Source: Collinsella sp. TF06-26 (GTDB lineage Bacteria; Actinomycetota; Coriobacteriia; Coriobacteriales; Coriobacteriaceae). Taken from it: a DNA stretch of 64,000 nt. The stretch is from the NCBI RefSeq assembly GCF_002232035.1, contig NZ_NKXR01000009.1, positions 36,636 to 100,635 on the forward strand, written 5' to 3'. The notes below the pieces were generated by a model that had not been told where the DNA came from, did no database searches, and saw nothing but the letters and a program-made list of their open reading frames with translations. The first letter of the stretch is position 1. Each line of letters opens with the position of its first letter. A program made the position numbers and the translations under genes. Below are positions 24,052-32,756 of the stretch, one piece after another.

Positions 24052-24930
24052 CTAGTTGAGGAGTTGGGCCATGGCGTTGACGAATTTTTGGACTTGGAGG
24101 GTGGGCTCGAGCGGGTAGTGCAGAAAGACCGGCACCTCGCGGCCGCACAGAAACGGCACGCCCACAAAGGCCGGGTGCACGCCCGACCACGCTCCGCAGG
24201 TGAGCACCGCGTCACCCTTTTCCTCCGCATCGTTAAAGAGCGCAAAGTCGAAGCTATCCACGTCGATCACGTCCACACCGCCGTCGGCCAACAGGTCGAT
24301 GCGCAGGCTGTCCATAGCGTCGTTGCCGTGACGGAGCACGCGCAGGCGCATGCCCTCCAGGTCGGCAACCGTGATGCGCGTCTTGCGCGCAAGCGGGCTC
24401 GTGCGCGGCACATCAATATAAAACGGTACGTTGACGATAAGGAGCTTTTGGCAGGCGTCGCCCCAGCGCGGGGTCGAAAAACTCGACTGCACCACATCCA
24501 CTTCGCGACCAAGACTGCGCATGACGGCCTCGCGCTCATCGTAGAGGTCACTCACCGGCACAATCTCAAAGCGCAGCGACGGCTCCAACTCGTGCACACT
24601 CGACCACATCGACAGCGTCTGGCGCCCCGGGCACATCATCGACACGCCCAGGCGCACGGCGCCGCCATCGCCCGCCGCGCGTCGGGCGCGGCGCAACGCA
24701 TCCTCAGACTGGCGCATAATCGATCGCGCATCGTCCACCAGCAAAGCGCCCGCCGGCGTCACCTTGACGCCCGAATGTGAGCGCTCGAACAATGTAATGC
24801 CAAACTCGGCCTCGAATCCTGACACCTGTTTGACGAGCGCTGGTGTCGACACGCGCAGTTTTGCCGCCGCACGCGAGAAGCTTCCCAGCTCCGCGGCGGC
24901 CGTTATGGCCTCGAGTCGCCGATCGTACAC
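24052..24930 (-). CDS. LysR family transcriptional regulator
   Basis: 292 residues. The N-terminal HTH (RLEAITAAAELGSFSRAAAKLRVSTPALVKQVSGFEAEFGITLFERSHSGVKVTPAG, about 4-60) is a clear LysR domain, followed by a two-lobed effector domain. The start is GTG 24930 with GGAG 6 nt upstream. It is divergent from the SDR-MFS-Gfo/Idh operon and probably activates it through the T-N11-A box at 25036-25054. The inducer is unknown. Confidence 0.9.
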   Translation of the reverse strand: MYDRRLEAITAAAELGSFSRAAAKLRVSTPALVKQVSGFEAEFGITLFERSHSGVKVTPAGALLVDDARSIMRQSEDALRRARRAAGDGGAVRLGVSMMCPGRQTLSMWSSVHELEPSLRFEIVPVSDLYDEREAVMRSLGREVDVVQSSFSTPRWGDACQKLLIVNVPFYIDVPRTSPLARKTRITVADLEGMRLRVLRHGNDAMDSLRIDLLADGGVDVIDVDSFDFALFNDAEEKGDAVLTCGAWSGVHPAFVGVPFLCGREVPVFLHYPLEPTLQVQKFVNAMAQLLN

Positions 24931-25035
24931 GTCAATCTCCCGTTTCCAGAGGTATGGCCATGCGCTGCCAAAGGGGGTCGTTTTGGCAGGTCACACACTC
25001 AATTAAGAACAAATCTTCTTGCAAGCTATAAACCA

Positions 25036-25054
25036 TTAGTTTACGCCATTCTAA
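25036..25054. promoter_or_regulatory. LysR-type box
   Basis: TTAG-N11-CTAA (25036-25054) is the classical T-N11-A palindrome bound by LysR proteins, placed in the divergent region 110 bp before the SDR gene and 106 bp from the lysR-type gene. Confidence 0.6.
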
Positions 25055-25163
25055 CAAATATGCAATTCACCTGCGCAAATCCAAAGCATACGATAACCAG
25101 CGAAAACCACGTGGGTCGATTAATGGGAGCGACCCACCGGGAGGCACAAGAAGGGAAGTTCCT

Positions 25164-26045
25164 ATGAGCAATTGGCTTAAGCTCGAGGGCGATGTATGCG
25201 CCGTTACCGGCGCACTCGGCGGCATGGGCGTCGAGATTTGCCGAGAGTTCGCCCGCAACGGCGCCAACGTCGTCCTGCTCGACCTAGACGAGGAAAAGGT
25301 CAAGGCCGCAGCCGCCGACCTCGCCGCCGAGTTTGGTATCCATGCCGAGGGCTACAAGATGAACGCCTGCAACGAGGGCGAGGTTCAGGCCGCCGTCGAC
25401 GCCACCATCGCCGACTTCGGCCGCGTCGACGTCCTCGTCAACACCGCCGGCATCCTGCGCTTCGCAGCCATGGAGGACCTGCCGTTGAGTGACTGGAACG
25501 ACGTCATCAACGTCAACCTTACCGGCTACTTCATCACCTCGCAGCGCTTTGGTCGCGAGATGATCAAGGCTGGTCAGGGTCGCCTGGTGCACATCTCGAC
25601 CGTTGCCAGCCACTCCCCCGAGACGTTCTCGGGCGTGTACAGCTCCACCAAGGCGGGCGTCAACATGATGTCGAAGATGTTGGCTGCCGAGTGGGGTCCC
25701 TACGGCGTGCGTTCCAATTGCGTCGAGCCCTGCTTTGTTAAGACCCCCATGTCGGCGAGCTTTTACGCCGACCCCGAGGTCGAGAAGAGCCGCAGCCGTC
25801 TCATCGCCACGCGCCGCATCGGCGAGGTCAGCGATATCGCCAACGCCGTCATGTTCCTGGCGTCCAAGCGCTCGGACTTTACCACCGGCGACGCCATCAA
25901 GGTCGACGGCGGTTTCTCCAATATGATGGGCGACCTCACCGCCAAGCCCGGCGGCCGTCGAGCCTTTGCCGACAACTACCTCAAGAACAAGGGCGTCGAG
26001 CTTTGGTCCGACGAGTCCGGCGTCGCAAAACCGACCGACCAGTAA
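25164..26045 (+). CDS. Short-chain dehydrogenase/reductase
   Basis: 293 residues. The nucleotide-binding TGALGGMGVEI (about 15-25), NTAGILRF, and the catalytic Ser with Y-x3-K in SGVYSSTKAGV define a classical SDR. The C-terminal 40 residues extend beyond the usual 250. It oxidises or reduces a hydroxyl or keto group with NAD(P). First gene of an operon with an MFS carrier and a Gfo/Idh/MocA oxidoreductase, so a polyol or sugar-acid substrate is plausible. GGGAAG precedes the ATG. Confidence 0.88.
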   Translation: MSNWLKLEGDVCAVTGALGGMGVEICREFARNGANVVLLDLDEEKVKAAAADLAAEFGIHAEGYKMNACNEGEVQAAVDATIADFGRVDVLVNTAGILRFAAMEDLPLSDWNDVINVNLTGYFITSQRFGREMIKAGQGRLVHISTVASHSPETFSGVYSSTKAGVNMMSKMLAAEWGPYGVRSNCVEPCFVKTPMSASFYADPEVEKSRSRLIATRRIGEVSDIANAVMFLASKRSDFTTGDAIKVDGGFSNMMGDLTAKPGGRRAFADNYLKNKGVELWSDESGVAKPTDQ

Positions 26046-26111
26046 ACCAGCCTGCCAGGGAGGCCCCGCGGACGCACCCGCCCCTCCCCCGCATCGATTA
26101 GAAAGAGTCCA

Positions 26112-27368
26112 ATGGCTTCCACCAACTCCAACAAGGGTCGCGCCGCCGTGCTTTCCGCCGCGTGCGTCACCATGTTCTTCATCAGCTCCATCGCGCTGTA
26201 TTCCGTCGTGAGCAAAAATCTGCTCGCCGTCTACCCCGAGTGGTCGAGCGCCCTCACCTGGGCTTTCCCGGTCTTTCAGACCATCATGGCCGTGACGGGT
26301 ATTTTCGCCGGCCGCATCTCCGATAAGATCGGCCCCCGCAACGTCGTGATCGCCGCCGCCGTGTGCTACGGCCTGGGCTGGTTCATGTCCGGCACCGTCA
26401 CCGAGCCGTGGCAGTTCTACCTGTGGTTCTCGCTCGTCGCCGCCATCGGCAACGGCCTGGGCTACAACCCCGCGCTCACCACCGGTCAAAAGTGGTTCAT
26501 CGACAAGAAGGGCCTCGCCTCCGGCATCACCCTGGCCGCTTCGACCGCCGGCCCCGCCGTGCTGTCCCCGGTGCTCGCCTCGCTGCTCATCCCGAGCCTC
26601 GGCATCTTTGGCGCCCTCAAGGCACTCGGCGTCATCTTCTTTGTGATGATCGCCGCCTCCGCCCTGTTCCTGAAGGCCCCCGAGGCCGGCTGGCTGCCCG
26701 AGGGCTTCGAGGCCCCCAAGGGTGGCGCGCACGCCGGCACCTTCGGCGACCTCACCCCGGGCGAGATGGTCAAGACCCCGCGCTTCTGGGTCCTCATCAT
26801 CACCTTCGCCTTTGCCGCCACCGCCGGCACCCTGCTCGTGGGCAAGGTTGCCTCCATCGCCGCCGTCCAGCTCTTCGCCGACCCCACGAGCGCCGCGGCC
26901 GTCGCCCTCGGCGGTGTGGTGGTCTCCGTCAACACCTGCGCCAACCTGGTCGGCCGTCTGTCCTTTGGCCAGATCATCGACAAGCTCGGCGCCTACAAGT
27001 CGCTGCTCATCAGCCTTGTCGTCACCATCGTCGCGCTCGTCATCATGTCGATAAGCTTTACGCAGAGCATGTTCTTTGTGGCACTCGCCCTGCTCGGCTT
27101 TAGCTTTGGCGCCCTGCTCGTCATCTACCCGCCGCTCACCGGTGGCGCCTTCGGTACCAGCAACATCGGCGTCAACTACGGCATCATGTTCCTGGGCTAC
27201 GCCGCTTCTACCTGGATCAGCCAGCCCATCACTGCCGTGCTGTATCACGCTGAGGCCGGCAGCGCCGCCTACCAGCAGTCCTTCTACGGCGCCATCGTGA
27301 TCGCCGCCATCGCCGTCGTGCTCACCGTCTACATGATGGTCTCCGACAGCAAGAAGAAGTCCGCCTAG
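26112..27368 (+). CDS. MFS transporter, oxalate/formate antiporter-like (OFA)
   Basis: 418 residues, 12 membrane segments. The GRISDKIGPRNVVIA loop between helices 2 and 3 and LGYNPALTTGQKWFIDKKGLASGITLAASTAGPAVLSP in helix 4-5 fit the OFA/monocarboxylate group, which moves small carboxylates. It lies 66 bp after the SDR gene and would import the operon's substrate. Confidence 0.83.
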   Translation: MASTNSNKGRAAVLSAACVTMFFISSIALYSVVSKNLLAVYPEWSSALTWAFPVFQTIMAVTGIFAGRISDKIGPRNVVIAAAVCYGLGWFMSGTVTEPWQFYLWFSLVAAIGNGLGYNPALTTGQKWFIDKKGLASGITLAASTAGPAVLSPVLASLLIPSLGIFGALKALGVIFFVMIAASALFLKAPEAGWLPEGFEAPKGGAHAGTFGDLTPGEMVKTPRFWVLIITFAFAATAGTLLVGKVASIAAVQLFADPTSAAAVALGGVVVSVNTCANLVGRLSFGQIIDKLGAYKSLLISLVVTIVALVIMSISFTQSMFFVALALLGFSFGALLVIYPPLTGGAFGTSNIGVNYGIMFLGYAASTWISQPITAVLYHAEAGSAAYQQSFYGAIVIAAIAVVLTVYMMVSDSKKKSA

Positions 27369-27379
27369 TTTTGCTTGAC

Positions 27380-27404
27380 GCGGCAAGGGCCGTTCTCTTG
27401 CCGC
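27380..27404 (+). other. Intra-operon hairpin
   Basis: GCGGCAAG (27380-27387) and CTTGCCGC (27397-27404) form an 8-bp stem between the MFS and Gfo/Idh genes. No T-run, so partial attenuation or mRNA processing is more likely than termination. Confidence 0.5.
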
Positions 27405-27436
27405 ATTCCACCGGTCACCAGTATTAAGGAGTCGAA

Positions 27437-28477
27437 ATGTCTGAGCTCAACCCCGTCCGCATTGCCGTTATCGGCGCCGGCGCCATGGGCCGCAACCACA
27501 TCCGCTTTGTCACCGAGGAGCCCGAGGCCGAGCTCGTCGCCATCGCCGACGCCTTTGAGGGCGCCCGCGCCACGGCCGAGGCCGCCGGCGTGCCGTTCTT
27601 CACCGATCCCGCCCAGATGATGGACGAGGTCAAGCCCGAGGCCGTCATTATCGCCACGCCCAACGACCTGCATCTGGGCGTTGCCCGCGAGGCCGTGAAG
27701 CGCAACATCGTACCGCTGGTCGAAAAGCCGATCTCCAACGACCTCGAGGATGCCCAGGCCTTCGCCGCCGAGGCCGAGACCGCCGGCGTGCCCGTGCTCG
27801 TGGGTCAGCACCGTCGCCACAACCCCTTCGTCAACAAGGCCAAGGAGATCATCGAGTCCGGCGAGCTGGGCAAGCTCACCGTGTCGAGCTTCCACTACAT
27901 GATCTATAAGAACGACGAGTACTTCGATGTCGAGTGGCGCCGCAAAAAGGGTGCCGGCCCGATCCTGGTTAACCTGGTTCACGACGTCGACCTGCTCCGC
28001 TATCTGCTGGGCGAGCCCGTTGCCGTCCAGGGTATGCAGTCCAGCGCCGCCCGCGGTTTTGAGACCGAGGACTCCGCCGTGGTCAACGTCCGTTTTGCCG
28101 ATGGCGCGCTCGCAAGCATGACCATCTCCGACGCCACCGCCAGCCCCTGGAACTGGGAGGCAACCGCTCGCGAGGATCCGCAGTACCGCCCCTTCGACGC
28201 CGACGCCTACTTTATCGGCGGAACCTTGGGTGCCCTTTCGCTGCCCCGCCTGCATCAGTTCTCCTACGACGGCGCCTCCAACTGGCACAAGCCGCTGCAG
28301 ATGGAGATTCCGGCCGTCGACCCGGCGCTGCCGCACAAGATGCAGCTCAAGCACTTTGTGAAGGTCGTCCGCCGCGAGGTCGAGCCCGTCGTAACCCCCG
28401 CCGACAACGTCAAGACGCTCACGCTTCTCAACGCTATCAAGGAGGCCGCCGAAACCGGCCAGCTCGTCGAGCTGTAA
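27437..28477 (+). CDS. Gfo/Idh/MocA family oxidoreductase
   Basis: 346 residues. The N-terminal Rossmann motif VIGAGAMGRNH, the family EKPI motif (LVEKPISND, about 95-103) and a C-terminal substrate domain with GAGPILVNLVHDVDLLRYL (the H/D pair region) identify an NAD(P)-dependent sugar, inositol or dehydro-sugar oxidoreductase. AAGGAG is 6 nt before the ATG. It closes the LysR-linked operon. Confidence 0.88.
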   Translation: MSELNPVRIAVIGAGAMGRNHIRFVTEEPEAELVAIADAFEGARATAEAAGVPFFTDPAQMMDEVKPEAVIIATPNDLHLGVAREAVKRNIVPLVEKPISNDLEDAQAFAAEAETAGVPVLVGQHRRHNPFVNKAKEIIESGELGKLTVSSFHYMIYKNDEYFDVEWRRKKGAGPILVNLVHDVDLLRYLLGEPVAVQGMQSSAARGFETEDSAVVNVRFADGALASMTISDATASPWNWEATAREDPQYRPFDADAYFIGGTLGALSLPRLHQFSYDGASNWHKPLQMEIPAVDPALPHKMQLKHFVKVVRREVEPVVTPADNVKTLTLLNAIKEAAETGQLVEL

Positions 28478-28550
28478 TGGCTTAAGAGCGGCCGCGGCAG
28501 AAACCCCATGCGAGCCCCTCGGTCCGCCACCAACAAGCCCCCTCTTCTTT

Positions 28551-28585
28551 GCCCCGCGAGCAGCCTCCTGCCCGCGGGGCTTTTT
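28551..28585 (+). terminator. Rho-independent terminator
   Basis: GCCCCGCG (28551-28558) pairs with CGCGGGGC (28573-28580), followed by TTTTT. It ends the SDR-MFS-Gfo/Idh operon. A second weaker stem (GAGGCG/CGCCTC around a T-run) follows at about 28610. Confidence 0.85.
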
Positions 28586-28658
28586 GCTACTTCGCTGACG
28601 ATTTTTCTGAGGCGGGGGGCCTTTTTGCGCCTCAGTTTGGTTCGTTCGCCACGAAATG

Positions 28659-28796
28659 GGCCTATCTACTACGTTTAACCAATCACCCTCAACCATACCG
28701 AATTTCGCGAAATAAAAACCGCAGGTAGACGGGTTGCCGATCTTCGGAAAACCCAGGCATGGTCAGCCCCTACGGGTAAAACGTAGTAGATAGGCC
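28659..28796. repeat. 138-bp structured repeat, copy 2
   Basis: Perfect 18-bp terminal inverted repeats GGCCTATCTACTACGTTT (28659-28676) and complement (28779-28796). The interior shares AATTTCGC and AAAACCGCAGGTAGA with copy 1 at 16993-17140; ACCATACC faces GGCATGGT with one mismatch. It occupies most of the 412-bp gap before tex. Confidence 0.75.
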
Positions 28797-28889
28797 GTTT
28801 TTGTGGCGCGGCCCCAAAACAGTCTTTTGGGACGGGTGGTATCCTTGGTAGCTCTGTGCTGCAAATGCACCATAAACGCAAGGAGTTCC

Positions 28890-31037
28890 ATGGATCTTAT
28901 CGCGCAGCTCGCCCGCGAGCTCAACCTTAAGGCCGCCAACGTCGAGGCGGCCGTCAAGCTTATCGACGATGGCAACACCATCCCCTTTATCTCGCGCTAC
29001 CGCAAGGAAGCCACGGGCGGCATGGACGACGTCGCCCTGCGCGCACTCGACGAGCGCCTGTCCTACCTGCGCAATCTTGAGCAGCGTAAAGAGGACGTCA
29101 TTCTACTCATCGACGCCCAGGGCAAGCTCACGCCCGAACTCGAGCAGCAGATTCGCGAGGCCACGCAGCTCCAGCGTGTCGAGGACCTCTACAAGCCCTA
29201 CCGCAAAAAGCGCATGACCCGTGCGCAGAAGGCCCGCGAGGCCGGCCTGGAGCCGCTCGCCAATATGATCATCATGCAGGCTTCGGCCAAGGGCAGCGCG
29301 CTCGACGCCGCCGCGGCATACGTCAACGAACAGGCCGGCTTCGACACGCCCGAAAAGGCGCTCGCCGGTGCGGCGGACATCGTGGCCGAGACGGTGGCCG
29401 AGGACCCCGAGAACGTCGCCGACCTGCGCGCCTTTACGCAAAACACCGCCGACATCGTCGTCGAGGCCACCGACCCCGCCGAGAAGACCCCCTACGAGCC
29501 CTACTACAACTACGACGAACCCGTGCGCAAGATCCCCAACCACCGCATCCTTGCCATCGACCGCGGCGAGCGCGAGGGCAAGCTCCGCGTACGCGTCAAC
29601 GTCGACGGCGCCGTCGCCACGGCACGCCTCGGTAGCCGTTGGCCCCGACGCCAGGGTGTCTTCGCCCCCGTCTTCGATGCCGCCATCGCCGACGGCTACA
29701 AGCGCCTCATGGCGCCCTCCCTTGAGCGCGAAGCCCGCGCCAAGCTCACCGTCCGCGCCCAGACCGAGGCCATCAACGTCTTTGCCAAGAACCTCGAGGG
29801 CCTGCTCTCGGCACGCCCCGTGCGCGGCGCCCGCGTGCTCGCGCTCGACCCGGGCTACCGCACCGGCTGCAAGGTCGCCGTCATGGACGAGACCGGCAAG
29901 CTACTCGACCACGGCGTGGTCTACCCCACCAAGCCGCGCCACGACGTCGCCGGCACCAAGCGCGAGCTCGCCCGCCTCGTCAAGAAGGACGGCGTCAACA
30001 CCATCGTCATCGGCAACGGCACCGCCAGCCGCGAGACCGAGGAAGTCGTCTCGGAGTTCATCTCCGAGCAGGCGCCCAGCCTTCGCTACACCATCGTCAA
30101 CGAGGCCGGCGCGTCGGTGTACTCCGCCTCCGAGCTCGCCAGCCAGGAATATCCCGACCTGGACGTCACCGTACGTGGCGCCATGAGCCTGGGCCGCCGT
30201 CTGCAAGACCCGCTGGCAGAGCTCGTCAAGATTCCGCCCCAGTCCATCGGCGTTGGCCAGTACCAGCACGACCTTGACCAGGCCGAGCTTTCGCGCACCC
30301 TGGGCCACGTGGTGGAAGACGTCGTCAACCGTGTGGGCGTCGACGTCAACACCGTGAGCGCAAGCCTGCTGGGCTACGTGTCGGGCATTACGCCAAGCGT
30401 AGCCAAAAACATCGTGGCCTACCGCGAGGAAAACGGCGCCTTTACCGATCGCCGCCAGCTCAAGAAGGTCCCCAAGCTGGGACCCAAGGCGTACCTTAAC
30501 GCCGCAGGTTTCCTGCGCATCAGCGGCGGCAAGAACCCGCTCGACGCGACAAGCGTCCACCCCGAGAGCTACGAGGTGGCCACGGCCGTCCTGGAGCGCG
30601 CTGGCGTTGGGGCCAGCGAGCTCAGCCGCGGCGGCGTGCCTGACATCGAGCGCCGCCTGGGCAGCATCTCGACGCTGGCAAGCGACCTGGACTGCGGTAC
30701 CCTCACGCTCATCGACATTGTCAACGAGCTCAAGAAGCCCGGCCGCGACCCGCGAGACGACGCGCCCGAGGTGGTCTTTAGCCGCTCGGCACTTTCCATC
30801 AACGACCTGGAACCCGGCATGGAGCTCAAGGGCACGGTGCGCAACGTCGTGGACTTTGGCGCCTTCGTCGACGTGGGCGTACACCAGGACGGCCTCGTGC
30901 ACATCTCCAAGCTGGCCAACCGCTTCGTCAAGCACCCCAGCGACGTGGTGCGCGTCGGCGACACGATCAAGGTGTGGGTCGAGAAGGTCGATCGCGACCG
31001 CAAGAAGATCTCGCTCACCATGGTGCAGGGGAAGTAA
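28890..31037 (+). CDS. tex: Tex-like S1 RNA-binding transcription accessory protein
   Basis: 715 residues. The N-terminal NTIPFISRYRKEATGGMDDVALRALDERL is the Tex N domain, the YqgF-like RNase H fold includes RVLALDPGYRTGCKVAVMDETGKLL, helix-hairpin-helix segments follow (GITPSVAKNIVAYREENGAF), and a C-terminal S1 domain is seen at about 640-710 (GMELKGTVRNVVDFGAFVDVGVHQDGLVHIS). A general nucleic-acid-binding factor affecting transcription and stress tolerance. AAGGAG is 6 nt before the ATG. Single-gene unit. Confidence 0.95.
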   Translation: MDLIAQLARELNLKAANVEAAVKLIDDGNTIPFISRYRKEATGGMDDVALRALDERLSYLRNLEQRKEDVILLIDAQGKLTPELEQQIREATQLQRVEDLYKPYRKKRMTRAQKAREAGLEPLANMIIMQASAKGSALDAAAAYVNEQAGFDTPEKALAGAADIVAETVAEDPENVADLRAFTQNTADIVVEATDPAEKTPYEPYYNYDEPVRKIPNHRILAIDRGEREGKLRVRVNVDGAVATARLGSRWPRRQGVFAPVFDAAIADGYKRLMAPSLEREARAKLTVRAQTEAINVFAKNLEGLLSARPVRGARVLALDPGYRTGCKVAVMDETGKLLDHGVVYPTKPRHDVAGTKRELARLVKKDGVNTIVIGNGTASRETEEVVSEFISEQAPSLRYTIVNEAGASVYSASELASQEYPDLDVTVRGAMSLGRRLQDPLAELVKIPPQSIGVGQYQHDLDQAELSRTLGHVVEDVVNRVGVDVNTVSASLLGYVSGITPSVAKNIVAYREENGAFTDRRQLKKVPKLGPKAYLNAAGFLRISGGKNPLDATSVHPESYEVATAVLERAGVGASELSRGGVPDIERRLGSISTLASDLDCGTLTLIDIVNELKKPGRDPRDDAPEVVFSRSALSINDLEPGMELKGTVRNVVDFGAFVDVGVHQDGLVHISKLANRFVKHPSDVVRVGDTIKVWVEKVDRDRKKISLTMVQGK

Positions 31038-31076
31038 ACCGCCAAAGCGAACGTCCCCCTCTTCGCGGCGAGTGTC

Positions 31077-31109
31077 GCAAAGAGCGCGGGAATTCCCCGC
31101 ACTCTTTGC
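31077..31109 (+). terminator. Hairpin after tex
   Basis: GCAAAGAG (31077-31084) and CTCTTTGC (31102-31109) extend an inner GCGGG/CCCGC stem with one mismatch. It is followed only by CCCCTT, so it is a stable 3' end rather than a textbook terminator. Confidence 0.6.
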
Positions 31110-31127
31110 CCCTTCGACAAAGTGGGG

Positions 31128-31133
31128 TATACT
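31128..31133 (+). promoter_or_regulatory. Candidate -10 box before the Abi ncRNA
   Basis: TATACT at 31128-31133 lies about 7 bp before the first stem of the candidate small RNA. The -35 at 17-bp spacing is poor (TTTGCC). Confidence 0.45.
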
Positions 31134-31139
31134 GTCCGC

Positions 31140-31200
31140 AGTGTGAAAAGCCTTCGTGCTTTTAGCGGCTGCGGGTACCTGTACCTACAGCCGCATTTTT
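31140..31200 (+). ncRNA. Candidate small structured RNA upstream of the Abi HEPN gene
   Basis: About 60 nt between a -10-like TATACT and the abi ribosome-binding site. AAAAGC-CTTCGT-GCTTTT (31146-31163) forms one stem-loop; GCGGCTG (31165-31171) and CAGCCGC (31188-31194) form a second, followed by ATTTTTCGTTTT. The result resembles an independent short transcript with its own terminator. Abi_2/AbiF proteins have been reported with cognate non-coding RNAs upstream, so a toxin-RNA pair is the favoured reading, but no covariation test was possible; a leader attenuator would look similar. Confidence 0.45.
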
Positions 31201-31218
31201 CGTTTTGGAGGCTCGACT

Positions 31219-32352
31219 ATGAAGGAGCGCCCGCTCATCCTGGCAGAACAACAGGTCGCCCACCTCGCAGAGCGGGGCGTCCGCTTCGACATAATGAGCC
31301 CCGAGGATGCGGTTGCGTTCCTCCGCGACAAAATCTTCTTTTTCAAGGTCAAGGCGTTTGCGAAGTGCTTCTCAACGTATCGTAGCTCCGCGTCAGAGGG
31401 CTACGGACGCTACGTCAACCTAGACTTCGCCTACCTCGCCGAGCTCACCAGACTCGACCACCACCTCCGCGAGCACATCCTCTCGATGACGCTTGACATC
31501 GAGCACTACATGAAGGTCCATCTAAACCGGACGATGATGGACGACGGCGCCGACGGGAAGGAGATCCTCGACCTCCTCTTCGCCCACGAGAGGGTGCGTA
31601 AGGAGAGGATGCTGGAGGAGCGGTTCGATCCAAGCGGGTCAGAAACAGCCGTCGAGAAGATGAAAGCCATCGCCGACCGGCTAGATGGAGTGGGCGGCAG
31701 CGAGCGAGCGACGCTCTTCCTCGAGATGCTCCACATCGCCGAGGACCAGACTTTGGGGATAGACCCGGAGCACCTTGAGCGCAGCGTCTCGTACCTCGGA
31801 GACTCGAACTACACCCGGAACCTCGCGAATAAGTATGGCAGACGCGAGGACATGTACGTCTGGAACTACCTGGAACTCGTCTCCTTCGGGGGAATCATCG
31901 CGCTTTACAAGTTCTACTTCTACGACCTCAGGAGGGAACGCAGCCAGGAGGCCGAATCCGTCAAGCAGCTCCTGTTCCCCGTGAAGGCCCTGCGCAACGC
32001 GGCCGCTCATAACGGCAACGTTCTGAACACGATCGGGCAGCGCCTACAGAAGCCCGTCGGCTCCATCGCGACGGCCGCGCGGGAGGAGCTCAGAATCGAC
32101 CAGGAGCTCGTCGCCCTTACAAAGCGCTTCCCCGTCACCCACGACTTCACCGCACTCGTACTCTGCTTCGATAGAATCGTCAGCGATGCGGACGCGAGGT
32201 CGGAAAAGGCAGCAGGCCTGCGCGCCCTGCGCGAGCGCTTCCTTGAGCACGCCGACTACTTCGAAAAGCAGATCGAGCTTGACCGAGGAATCAGGATGCT
32301 GGGGGAAGTCATGCGCTCGGGAGCCGATGCCATCTCCTCGAGCTCCCTATAG
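31219..32352 (+). CDS. Abi_2 family protein (AbiD/AbiF-like) with HEPN motif
   Basis: 377 residues. The N-terminal ILAEQQVAHLAERGVRFDI and the LRFYRFS-like stretch followed by FAYLAELTRLDHHLREHILSMTLDIEHYMKVHL fit the Abi_2 (AbiD/AbiF) family. The HEPN RNase motif R-x4-H is intact as R259-N-A-A-A-H264. Family members abort phage infection by RNA cleavage or act as toxins. GGAGG lies 8 nt before the ATG. A compact hairpin transcript lies directly upstream. It stands alone between tex and the sugar operons, consistent with an acquired defence gene. Confidence 0.82.
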   Translation: MKERPLILAEQQVAHLAERGVRFDIMSPEDAVAFLRDKIFFFKVKAFAKCFSTYRSSASEGYGRYVNLDFAYLAELTRLDHHLREHILSMTLDIEHYMKVHLNRTMMDDGADGKEILDLLFAHERVRKERMLEERFDPSGSETAVEKMKAIADRLDGVGGSERATLFLEMLHIAEDQTLGIDPEHLERSVSYLGDSNYTRNLANKYGRREDMYVWNYLELVSFGGIIALYKFYFYDLRRERSQEAESVKQLLFPVKALRNAAAHNGNVLNTIGQRLQKPVGSIATAAREELRIDQELVALTKRFPVTHDFTALVLCFDRIVSDADARSEKAAGLRALRERFLEHADYFEKQIELDRGIRMLGEVMRSGADAISSSSL

Positions 32353-32558
32353 CTCTTCAGTCCCCTAATAGCCCCTTGCCACTTGGGCCCCGCTCGGACA
32401 GAGTGGGTTCGAGTAGGTTCGAGCAACTCAGCAGCAATCCGACTACCCGCTGCATGAAAACCGCAGCTCAGACGCATGACATGCCGTCCCATGAAGCAGC
32501 GGGTTCGGGTAAGAGTACGTCCGAGTGGTCAGAGTAGGGCCCGACTTCCCCCTCTTGG

Positions 32559-32737
32559 CGACGTGCAAAATCGCGAATATTCAGCATCTCTCGATAGCCC
32601 CGCGGCGCCTCAGAGAGCCATAAAAGCAAAAACGGCCCCGTTTTAGCGTCAATTAGAGCCAAAACGGGGGCCGTTCCGTGCTTCAACCAGCTGGTAAAAG
32701 CCTTTACCGTGCTGAATATTCGCGATTTTGCACGTCG
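32559..32737. repeat. 179-bp element with perfect 28-bp terminal inverted repeats
   Basis: Arms 32559-32586 and 32710-32737 are perfectly complementary over 28 bp (left arm begins CGACGTGCAAAATCGCG). The 123-bp interior holds the terminator at 32631-32675. No protein is encoded. It fills the 404-bp gap between the Abi gene and the transaldolase together with about 200 bp on the left in which nothing else is seen. Confidence 0.8.
32631..32675 (-). terminator. Terminator of the transaldolase gene
   Basis: AACGGCCCCGTTTT (32631-32644) and its complement with one bulged base (32661-32675) form a long stem. Read leftwards it is followed by TTTGCTTTT, a good U-tract, so it serves the transaldolase gene at 32757-33461. 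Confidence 0.8.
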
Positions 32738-32756
32738 CCGCAGGGGGTACCCTTGC

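Noticed and set aside
25284..27386. A 700-codon open frame on the minus strand opposite the SDR and OFA genes
   Set aside because: Low-complexity Gly/Asp/Glu/His-rich composition, no domain, spans two clear genes and an intergenic gap. It arises from codon bias in GC-rich DNA.
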